This document shows, in pieces, positions 8,862-15,335 of a stretch of DNA of 32,423 nucleotides. The DNA lies in contig DASXCO010000116.1 in the NCBI GenBank assembly GCA_036491125.1, positions 1 through 32,423 on the forward strand, written 5' to 3'. Position 1 is the stretch's first letter, and each line of letters begins with the position of its first letter. The position numbers and the translations under genes were made by a program. The notes under the pieces were generated by a model. It did no database searches. It was not told the DNA's origin and saw only the letters and a program-made list of their open reading frames with translations. The DNA comes from Acidimicrobiales bacterium. GTDB lineage: Bacteria; Actinomycetota; Acidimicrobiia; Acidimicrobiales; AC-9.

Positions 8862-8950
8862 GGACTGCGCTGCGGCGGCGTCGCCACCCGAGACCATCTT
8901 GCCGCAGGCTGGCACTTCCGGGTAGGCTCGCGGCCAATCCGGGTGTTCCG

Positions 8951-8966
8951 CGCTAGGGTTCTAGCG
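8951..8966. promoter_or_regulatory. Short inverted repeat upstream of whiB1-like gene
   Basis: CGCTAG-GGTT-CTAGCG is a perfect 6-bp inverted repeat eight bases before the CRP-type palindrome. It also contains TAGGGT, a loose -10-like hexamer, so it could be part of the promoter or a second operator. There is no independent support. Confidence 0.35.
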
Positions 8967-8973
8967 AGGAGCA

Positions 8974-8989
8974 TGTGAATTGATTCACA
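8974..8989. promoter_or_regulatory. CRP/FNR-type operator upstream of whiB1-like gene
   Basis: TGTGAATTGATTCACA is a perfect palindrome matching the CRP consensus TGTGA-N6-TCACA in all ten defined bases. It ends 30 bp before the GTG of the WhiB1-like gene. From memory, M. tuberculosis whiB1 is a direct target of the cAMP receptor protein Rv3676, which makes the placement meaningful. Whether it activates or represses depends on the unseen transcription start. Confidence 0.75.
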
Positions 8990-9019
8990 AGGCCCCCGAC
9001 ACCCGCCCGAGGAGGCGTC

Positions 9020-9310
9020 GTGGCCCTCACATGGAACCGGTCGATCGAATGGGACACCGACGACTGGAGGAGGTACGCCGCCTGCAGGGACACCGATCCC
9101 GATCTCTTCTTTCCCGTCGGCACCACCGGGCCGGCCGTCGATCAGATCGCCGCGGCCAAACGCGTGTGCAGCGGGTGCGAAGCGCAGACCGCATGCCTGG
9201 AGTTCGCGCTGATCACCAACCAGGAGGCTGGTGTATGGGGCGGCACCGCGGAGGAGGAGCGCCGCAAGCTGCGCAAGACGTGGTTGAGCCAGCGCCGCCG
9301 GGCCTCCTGA
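9020..9310 (+). CDS. whiB1: WhiB family iron-sulfur transcriptional regulator, WhiB1-like
   Basis: 96 residues from a GTG four bases after GAGGAGG. It has four cluster-ligand cysteines, C22, C50, C53 and C59, in the Wbl pattern, the GVWGG turn, and a basic C-terminal tail EEERRKLRKTW for DNA contact. The segment CRDTDPDLFFPVG with GPAVDQIAAAK matches WhiB1 better than other Wbl classes, from memory. WhiB1 is a 4Fe-4S, nitric-oxide-sensitive regulator that binds the primary sigma factor. The tail-to-tail neighbour is a PdtaS-like kinase, the same arrangement I recall for Rv3219/Rv3220c in M. tuberculosis, supporting orthology. A CRP-type palindrome lies just upstream. Confidence 0.9.
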   Translation: MALTWNRSIEWDTDDWRRYAACRDTDPDLFFPVGTTGPAVDQIAAAKRVCSGCEAQTACLEFALITNQEAGVWGGTAEEERRKLRKTWLSQRRRAS

Positions 9311-9320
9311 GGACCGCCCG

Positions 9321-11960
9321 CTAGATCTCGTCCTCCGGCGCCCCGTCGTCGATGCCGACGACAGGGATCCGCAGCTCCACGACCGTGCCGCCGTCACGGC
9401 GCATCACGATGTCGCCGCTCAGCTGACTGCGCACCAGGTCCCGCACGATCGAGAGTCCGAGGCTGGACGTGTTGTCGATCGAGAAGCCGTCGGGCAGGCC
9501 CTGGCCGTCGTCGCGCACCTGCACCAGCAGGCGCCGCCCGTCGTTCTCGAGCAACAGGTCGACCCGGCCGGCGCCGTCGGCGGTCCGGTCGCCGTCGCCC
9601 CGGTCAGCGGACTCCCCGCCCTCGAAGGCGTGCTCGATGGCGTTCTGGAGGAGCTCGGCGAGGACGACGGCGAGCGGAGTGGCGAGATCGGCGCTGAGAT
9701 CACCCGCATCTCCCGCGACGCACAGCTTGATCGGCCGACCCGAGACCACGGCGTCCTCGGTCATGCGGACCAGGGAACGCACGATCTCGTCGAACGGGAC
9801 CTGGTCTCCGGCTTCCCGGGAGAGGATCTCGTGCACGATGGCGATCGAGCGGATCCGGCGTTCCGACTCCCGCAGGGCGCTGCGGCCCTCGCCGGGCGGC
9901 AGCCGCCGGCCCTGGAGGCGCAGCAGCGAGGAGATCGTCTGCAGGTTGTTCTTCACCCGGTGATGGATCTCGCGGATCGTGGCGTCCTTCGACACGAGCA
10001 GTCGGTCCCGACGGCGAAGATCGGTGACGTCCCGGAGCAGGACGACGGCGCCGGTCAGCTCTCCCATGCTGAGCAGTGGGATGCAGCGCACGAGCACGAT
10101 GACGTCGGGCCTGCGCTCGACCTCCTCGATCACGGGCAGGCGGGTGGCGTAGGCCCGCTGCACGGCGGTCTCCTCGACCCCGAGCTCGCCGAAGCGCATG
10201 CCCTCCACGTTGGAGAACACGCCCATCCGGTGGAGAGCGTTGATGGCGTTGGGCGAGCCGTATGAGACCCGACCTCCCTCGTCGAGCACGACGACGCCGT
10301 CGCCGACCCGGGGCGACTCCTCGGTGACCGCGGCCTCGTCGCTGGCGAAGGGGAACAGCCCGTCGGCGATCATCCTCGCGAAACGGTCGAACAGCTCGAC
10401 GTACTCGCGCTCGAGGAGGCCCGGCCGTCGACCGACGGTGAGCGGCGACTCCCGGGTCATGACCGCGATGAGGTCACCTTCCCAACGCACCGGGATGCAC
10501 TGCATCCGGGCCCGCTCGCCTCGCGTCGTGACGAGCTCGCCTTCGACCATCTCCCCCAGTCGCCAGGCCCGGCCCAGGAGGGGGCGCTCGGCGTCGTCGA
10601 CCAGTCGGCCGACGAGGTCCTCCTGGTGCAGGGTCTGGCCCGTGCTGGGCCGCATCTGCCCGAGGACGACGAACCGGCTGCCCTCGTCGAGGGCCGCGGC
10701 GACCGGCACGAACAGCACCAGGTCGCCGAAGCACAGGTCGGCCAGCATGCCCCAGGAGCCCATGAGGCGCTGCAGGTGCCCCAGGGGACTCGTCTCCAGC
10801 CTGGTGTGGCGGCGGGCCACGTCGGCCGGCGTCGCCACCTCCATCGCGAGCTCCGCCGCTTCCCCTCCTCCGGAGGGCGTCGCGCCTGGACCGCCCGGGC
10901 CACCGACGGCCACGGCGCCGCGGCCGCCGCCGCTCGTCGCAGGCGATGTCGCGCCACCGTCTCCCCAGCCACTGTCTCCCCCGCCACCGTCCGTTCCCTC
11001 GCTGTTTGCTCCGGCGCCGTTTCCCACGCCGCGGATCGGGACCGGGACTCCGGCGCCGCCAGCCTGGCCGGTCGACCTCGTGGCCGCTGACGGTGTCACC
11101 GGGATGAGGCGGGGCTGGCGCTTGCGGAAGGCGCACAGCGAGTCGTAGCCCACCGCCGTCAGCAGCTGGCGGATCTCATCCGAGCGATCGGCGACGTCGG
11201 GTAGACCGTGGGCGTCCGAGGCGGTGGTGATCGGCACGCCGCGGGCCCGAAGGCGCGCCAACAGCGCCGGCGCGGGATAGGCCTCACCGACCGGCTTGCG
11301 CCAGCCGGCCGACGACACCTCGGCCGCCATGCCCGACCGGGCTGCCGCCTCGGCCATGCGGTCGTAGAGCTCGTCCGGAGCGCCCGACCGATGGCCGGCC
11401 ACCTTGATCAGGTCGGGATGGGCGAGCACGTCGCACGCGCCCGACTCCGCCAGCTCCTCGAGCGCCTCGGTGTAGGCGGTCCAGGTCTGCTCCACGCCTC
11501 GGCGGCGCCATTCGGCCAGCGATGCCGCGTCCTCGAGATCGTCGAACCGCCAGGCACCGAGCCAGTGGACCGAGCCCAGCAGCACGTCGAATGGATAGCC
11601 CTCCAGCAGATTGGCCACGTCGTCCATGCGGCCGGGGTAGTAGTCGACCTCGAGCCCGAGCGCGATCGGGAGGCCAGCTCCCTTCGCTTCCAACACCGAG
11701 TGGACGTAGGCGTCCAGGTCGGCCCGGGCGTGGTCGCCCCAGTAGGCCGCCATGCTCCTTCGCAGGGCGGGATCAGGGTCGGCATCCCAGAACCGGCCCA
11801 GCAGGGCGTCGGCCTGGACGAAGCGGAAGAGGTGCTCGGTGACGGCGATCTCGGTGATCCCAGCGGCCCCCGCGCGCCGGCAGTACGCCGCCAGCTGCTC
11901 GACCGTGACGTCGCTATCGCGCTCGCCGTGAGGCCATAGGTGGAGGTGATAGTCGAGCAC
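9321..11960 (-). CDS. PHP-domain phosphatase fused to PdtaS-like sensor histidine kinase
   Basis: One open frame of 879 residues. Residues 1-290 form a PHP (histinol-phosphatase-like) domain with metal ligands in YHLHLW (H5, H7), TEH (42-43), GLEVDYY (E104, D106), GSVHW (H132), AHPDLIK (H181) and ASDAHG (D249, H251). Residues 291-366 are a Gly/Ser/Pro-rich linker. From M373 there is a PdtaS-like kinase: an N-terminal GAF-like sensor (about 375-540), a PAS domain (about 550-650), a HisKA_2 helix with EIHHRVKNN (H666/H667), and an HATPase domain with the N-box LLQNAIEHA and RDDGQGLPDG. ATG 10844 has GGAG six bases upstream and could start a separate kinase of 507 residues, close to the roughly 500 of mycobacterial PdtaS. 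PdtaS signals to the RNA-binding antiterminator PdtaR, which is not in this window. Confidence 0.88.
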   Translation of the reverse strand: MLDYHLHLWPHGERDSDVTVEQLAAYCRRAGAAGITEIAVTEHLFRFVQADALLGRFWDADPDPALRRSMAAYWGDHARADLDAYVHSVLEAKGAGLPIALGLEVDYYPGRMDDVANLLEGYPFDVLLGSVHWLGAWRFDDLEDAASLAEWRRRGVEQTWTAYTEALEELAESGACDVLAHPDLIKVAGHRSGAPDELYDRMAEAAARSGMAAEVSSAGWRKPVGEAYPAPALLARLRARGVPITTASDAHGLPDVADRSDEIRQLLTAVGYDSLCAFRKRQPRLIPVTPSAATRSTGQAGGAGVPVPIRGVGNGAGANSEGTDGGGGDSGWGDGGATSPATSGGGRGAVAVGGPGGPGATPSGGGEAAELAMEVATPADVARRHTRLETSPLGHLQRLMGSWGMLADLCFGDLVLFVPVAAALDEGSRFVVLGQMRPSTGQTLHQEDLVGRLVDDAERPLLGRAWRLGEMVEGELVTTRGERARMQCIPVRWEGDLIAVMTRESPLTVGRRPGLLEREYVELFDRFARMIADGLFPFASDEAAVTEESPRVGDGVVVLDEGGRVSYGSPNAINALHRMGVFSNVEGMRFGELGVEETAVQRAYATRLPVIEEVERRPDVIVLVRCIPLLSMGELTGAVVLLRDVTDLRRRDRLLVSKDATIREIHHRVKNNLQTISSLLRLQGRRLPPGEGRSALRESERRIRSIAIVHEILSREAGDQVPFDEIVRSLVRMTEDAVVSGRPIKLCVAGDAGDLSADLATPLAVVLAELLQNAIEHAFEGGESADRGDGDRTADGAGRVDLLLENDGRRLLVQVRDDGQGLPDGFSIDNTSSLGLSIVRDLVRSQLSGDIVMRRDGGTVVELRIPVVGIDDGAPEDEI

Positions 11961-11999
11961 GGGCCAATGGTACGGGGCGCCGGGGACCGGGGCGCCTGG

Positions 12000-12644
12000 T
12001 CAGCCGGCCCGGCGTATGAGGGTCATCCCGTCTCGAACGGTCATCTGGACGCAGACGACCCTCGGGTCGTTGGCGACGTGGTCGTTGAAGGCCCGCACCT
12101 CCTTGGTGCGCGCACCCGTGTCAGATGGGTCGGCGACCGCTCCGCCCCACAGCGTGTTGTCGGCGACGATCACTCCTCGGGGCGCCAGCTTGGGGAGGAC
12201 GGCCTCGTAATAGTCGATATAGCCCGATTTGTCGGCGTCGATGAAGACGAGGTCGAAAGGTCCGTCGAGGCCGAGGACGGTGTCCAGCGCCGGGCCCAGC
12301 CGCACCTCTATGCGATCGGCGAACGCGCTGTCGGCGATGTGGCGGCGGGCCAGCTCCGCGTGCCGGGGGTCGAGCTCGCAGGTGACGATGTGACCGTCGT
12401 CGGGAAGGCCAGCCGCCATCGAGAGGGCCGAATAGCCGCTGAAGGTACCGATCTCGAGGACCCGGCGGGCCGAGGACATGAAGACGAGCGTCTGCAAGAC
12501 CCGCCCCTCGACGGGGCCGACCATCATGCCCGGGGCCGACAACGTGCGGCGGGTCTCCTCCGCCAGCTCTTCGAGGTACGGAGGGTGTGGGGTGGTGTGG
12601 TTCTCGGCGTAGCGCTCGATCTCGGCAGCCACGATGTCGGCCAC
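12000..12644 (-). CDS. Class I SAM-dependent O-methyltransferase (COMT/CCoAOMT type)
   Basis: 214 residues from a GTG with AAGGAG six bases upstream. It has SAM motif I VLEIGTFSGYSALSMA (about 62-77), TCELDPRH for the ribose-binding acidic residue, FIDADKSGYIDYYE (134-147) with metal-binding aspartate D138, and ADNTLWGGAV with the D162/N163 pair. These are the Mg-dependent catechol or caffeoyl-CoA O-methyltransferase family features at normal length. Many bacterial members methylate catechol-like or small phenolic substrates; this one's substrate is unknown. It lies 48 bp downstream of the ArsA pair on the same strand and may be read through from it. Confidence 0.92.
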   Translation of the reverse strand: MADIVAAEIERYAENHTTPHPPYLEELAEETRRTLSAPGMMVGPVEGRVLQTLVFMSSARRVLEIGTFSGYSALSMAAGLPDDGHIVTCELDPRHAELARRHIADSAFADRIEVRLGPALDTVLGLDGPFDLVFIDADKSGYIDYYEAVLPKLAPRGVIVADNTLWGGAVADPSDTGARTKEVRAFNDHVANDPRVVCVQMTVRDGMTLIRRAG

Positions 12645-12692
12645 GATGCGCTCCTTTCTGTTTCCTGTCGGCCGGCCTCCCGGGCCCGCCTC

Positions 12693-13865
12693 TCAACTCC
12701 AGATGCGTTCGCCGAGCCGCACCAGGCCGGCCAGGTCGTAGATGTCGGTGTCGAAGTACGGCACGCTCGCCACCACCTCGGGAGTCACTGCCAGCTCCGC
12801 TTGTTGCTCGGCCTCCCGGCACGCCACGACCTGGAAGTTGAGGAAGCTCTCGGCCAGCTCGTCGAGGACCCGGTGGATCTGGGCGGGCGCGGCCAGCCCC
12901 GGCGCCAGCGCCTCGGACAGCTCATCGCTCCGAGCCCGCAGCCGACCGGCCACCTCCGCAGAACGGTCGCTGCGCATGTAGTCGGGCAGGACCTTGTTGA
13001 GGACCACGGCGCCGAGGTGAAACCCCTTCGCCGACATCACCTCGATGAACTGCTCCGCCTCCCGCAGCGGGGCGGCCTCGAGGGTGCTCACGACCATGAA
13101 GGTGGTGCGCCGCTCGTGGAGCAGGCGCTCGACGGCGTTGGCCCGCTTGACGAACCCGTCGTACATGGTCTGGAAGAGCATGAAGAACTCGGCGATGTCC
13201 TGGAGGAACTGCGTCCCGAGTATGCGGTCGGCCACCTGGTAGAAGGGCCGCGAGGCGAAGTTCACGACCCGGGAGCGGTAGGGGACGATCAGCCATCGCA
13301 ACAACCGGCTCGAGAAGAAGTCCGCCATGCGCTCGGGGGCTTCGAGGAAGTCGATGGCGTTGCGCGACGGTGGCGTGTCCACCACGATCAGGTCGTAGAT
13401 CCCCTTGTTGTGGATCTCGTACAGCCGTTCCATGGCGATGTAGTCGTGGCTCTGTACGAAACGGCCCGACACGTTCTGGTAAAGCGGGTTGGCCAGGATC
13501 TCGCTGGCGGTGCGGTCATTCGGAGCGTGGCGACGGACCAGGGCATCCCAGGACTGCTTGGTGTCGAGCATCGCCGCCCACAGCTCACCGCGGGGTGTGA
13601 TCCCGGCATCCGAGAAGGCCGCCGTCGGCACCCGCGTCTCCTCGTTGCCGATCCCCTCGACGCCGAGGGCGTTGGCGAGTCGCTTGGCGGGATCGACGGT
13701 GACGACGAGCACCTTGCCCCCTTGCCGCACGGCCGCCATGGTGGCTGCGGCGGCGGCAAGGGTGGTCTTTCCCACCCCGCCGGATCCGCACGAGACGACG
13801 ATCTCCTTGGCCGCCAACAGCTGGTCCAAGGAACCGGAGCGGACGGGCGCCGCGGTGGTCGGCAT
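12693..13865 (-). CDS. ArsA/Get3-family ATPase, second subunit (variant P-loop)
   Basis: 390 residues. The P-loop is GSGGVGKTT (27-35): the GK-type lysine of the deviant Walker A (GKGGVGKT) is replaced by Ser28, while the ordinary Walker lysine K33 is kept. TVDPAKRLANALG follows, then YDLIVVDTPPSRNAIDFLEAP (switch II/Walker B with the DTPP signature) and an A-loop-like C-terminus. It starts in a TGATG overlap with its paralogue upstream, implying co-translation and probably a heterodimer. It resembles the paired mycobacterial Rv3679/Rv3680 (Get3-like BagA/BagB, from memory). There is no arsB or arsR nearby, so arsenite export is unlikely. The client or substrate is unknown. Confidence 0.87.
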   Translation of the reverse strand: MPTTAAPVRSGSLDQLLAAKEIVVSCGSGGVGKTTLAAAAATMAAVRQGGKVLVVTVDPAKRLANALGVEGIGNEETRVPTAAFSDAGITPRGELWAAMLDTKQSWDALVRRHAPNDRTASEILANPLYQNVSGRFVQSHDYIAMERLYEIHNKGIYDLIVVDTPPSRNAIDFLEAPERMADFFSSRLLRWLIVPYRSRVVNFASRPFYQVADRILGTQFLQDIAEFFMLFQTMYDGFVKRANAVERLLHERRTTFMVVSTLEAAPLREAEQFIEVMSAKGFHLGAVVLNKVLPDYMRSDRSAEVAGRLRARSDELSEALAPGLAAPAQIHRVLDELAESFLNFQVVACREAEQQAELAVTPEVVASVPYFDTDIYDLAGLVRLGERIWS

Positions 13866-14938
13866 CAGTAGCCCAGCTCGGCCGACAGCGCCTCAGCCAC
13901 CTGACGTGTGGCCCGCAGGCCGTGCGACCGGGCGAAGAGGTACGGGACGTAGAGCAGGGGCACAGCCGAGTCGACCTGGGCCCGTAGGCGCTCGAGGTGG
14001 GTGGCTCCGGTCCGGCGCAGGGTGACGGCCAGCCCGGCGCCGTCGAGCACGGGCTGCACATCGCCGTCGACGGCCTTGGCCAGCGCCGCCGCTCGGTCCG
14101 GCTCGGCGAGCGCGTCGAAGACCGCTTCCTCGCCCCGTCCGAACAGCTCGGGGAGCACCCGATTGACCACGATGGCGGCCAGCGAGACGCTCGTCTCCGA
14201 TCTGACCCTGGCGGCCAGCTCGATGGTCTCGTTGACCGGCATCTCCTCCGGCGTGGCGACGATGCACAGCCCGGTCAGGAAGGGATCCGAGAGGATGTCG
14301 AGCATCCAGCCCGTCTGCTGTCGCACCGGACCGATGCTGACGAGATCGTTGATGGCCTGCGGGGCGGCCAACTCGCCGATGACATGCCCGGTGGGCGGGG
14401 CGTCCACGACCACCAGGTCCCAGTTGCGCTCGCGCACCTCGTAGCAGAGCTTGCCCACGACGAGGATCTCCCTGACACCGGGGGCGGCGGTGGCCACGAA
14501 CTCGAATGCTCTGGCGATCGGGCCGATGCGACCCACGACGGGCACCCGGAGGTTGAGGCGCAGGTACTCCCGAAGCGACGCCTCGGTGTCCATCGACATG
14601 GCCCACAGCCGTGGATGCACCTCGGTGGGCTGGAACCTGGTACGTCCCGTCTCGAGAGCGTCGGCGATGGCGCCCTTGGCGTCGATCTCGCACAGCAGTG
14701 TGCGCTTGCCCCGATTGGCGGCCAGGAGGGCCAGTGACGAGGCCACGGTCGTCTTGCCCACACCGCCCTTGCCTGTCACGAAGAGCAGCTTCCGCTCCAG
14801 GATGTCGGCCGGCACCCTCCGTCGAGCTGTGTCTTCGGACCGGCCTCCCGGGCCGGCTGTGTCTTCGGGCCGGCCTCCCGGGCCGGCTGTGTCCTCCGGT
14901 CGGCCTCCTGGGCCGGCCGGCGCGCCCTCAGGGGGCAC
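13865..14938 (-). CDS. ArsA/Get3-family ATPase, first subunit (canonical deviant Walker A)
   Basis: 357 residues from GTG 14938, which overlaps the DUF3107 stop by 11 bp. A longer start at 15007 and a shorter GTG at 14815 are possible, but the latter has no spaced ribosome-binding site. After an N-terminal tail of three GPGGR-EDTA decapeptides (9-38), the ATPase domain begins LLFVTGKGGVGKTTVAS (P-loop 56-63, signature Lys57). LLCEIDAKGAIADAL and WDLVVVDAPPTGHVIGEL (Walker B and switch II) follow, then a C-terminal helical part ending AEALSAELGY. It overlaps its paralogue downstream (TGATG). It probably pairs with it as an asymmetric Get3-like dimer, since only this subunit keeps the signature lysine. 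Confidence 0.86.
   Translation of the reverse strand: MPPEGAPAGPGGRPEDTAGPGGRPEDTAGPGGRSEDTARRRVPADILERKLLFVTGKGGVGKTTVASSLALLAANRGKRTLLCEIDAKGAIADALETGRTRFQPTEVHPRLWAMSMDTEASLREYLRLNLRVPVVGRIGPIARAFEFVATAAPGVREILVVGKLCYEVRERNWDLVVVDAPPTGHVIGELAAPQAINDLVSIGPVRQQTGWMLDILSDPFLTGLCIVATPEEMPVNETIELAARVRSETSVSLAAIVVNRVLPELFGRGEEAVFDALAEPDRAAALAKAVDGDVQPVLDGAGLAVTLRRTGATHLERLRAQVDSAVPLLYVPYLFARSHGLRATRQVAEALSAELGY
14829..14918. repeat. Three 30-bp in-frame tandem repeats
   Basis: Copies lie at 14829-14858, 14859-14888 and 14889-14918, with a unit beginning GTGTCTTCGG. The first two differ by one base; the third is more diverged. On the minus strand each unit encodes GPGGR(P/S)EDTA in the N-terminal tail of the first ArsA-family ATPase. 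The 30-bp unit keeps frame, so copy number could change without breaking the gene. Confidence 0.9.
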
Positions 14939-15164
14939 CGAAGCCGACCCTGCGATCCTCGCTCGCCGCGCCCACCTCGACATAGGCCACCCGGGCCACC
15001 GGCACACCGACTCGCCGGCCCCGGCGGTCGGTCAGCCACAGCACGCTGTCGGGGCGAGCCAGGGTCGCGTCGATGTCGTCCATGAGCTTGTCGCGGTTGG
15101 AGTCGTCGGCCAACTCGACCTCGATCTCCTTCGTTGTGTGGATGACACCGATGCGGATGTCCAC
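14928..15164 (-). CDS. DUF3107 (TB9.4-like) small protein
   Basis: 78 residues from GTG 15164 with GGGAG seven bases upstream. It begins MDIRIGVIHTTKEIEVELAD and ends with the family's hallmark WLTDRRGRRVGVPVARVAYVEVG, matching DUF3107 (mycobacterial TB9.4/Rv3208A, from memory). It is a short alpha/beta protein of unknown role. Its stop overlaps the first ArsA-family ATPase, making a three-gene unit DUF3107-ATPase-ATPase. A much longer frame upstream is open only because of high GC and runs antisense to the dGTPase gene, so the start chosen here is much better. The link to the Get3-like ATPases is only by position. Confidence 0.85.
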   Translation of the reverse strand: MDIRIGVIHTTKEIEVELADDSNRDKLMDDIDATLARPDSVLWLTDRRGRRVGVPVARVAYVEVGAASEDRRVGFGAP

Positions 15165-15335
15165 CAGCGTGCTCCCTCTGGTCGGCGGTGTCCGGCGATG
15201 GGACGGGCCTCGGACATCGTATGCCCGAGCCGGCCGCGTCCTGGCCCGAGCGCTCACGGCCGACGGCGGGGACGGCCCCCCCGAGGCGGCAACGTCGCCC
15301 GGGACGCTGTCACAGCCAGCGTGCAAACTGGACCC
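15165..15335. other. Divergent intergenic region, DUF3107 / dGTPase
   Basis: 171 bp between divergent starts. The minus-strand ribosome-binding site of DUF3107 (GGGAG in reverse complement) lies at the left end. I see no clear palindrome or promoter hexamer pair; the base composition resembles coding sequence. Confidence 0.4.

Noticed and set aside
9321-11960. Histidine-biosynthesis gene (histidinol phosphatase)
   Set aside because: The PHP domain is histidinol-phosphatase-like but is fused to a sensor kinase and not near other his genes, so a biosynthetic role is not supported.
11940-13871. A 643-residue plus-strand frame across the O-methyltransferase and an ArsA-like gene
   Set aside because: Antisense shadow of two well-supported genes.
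14829-14918. CRISPR-like direct repeats
   Set aside because: The three 30-bp units are contiguous without spacers and code in frame for a Gly/Pro-rich tail.
12693-14938. Arsenite efflux operon
   Set aside because: The ArsA-like pair has no arsB, arsD or arsR nearby and fits the Get3-like actinobacterial pair better.
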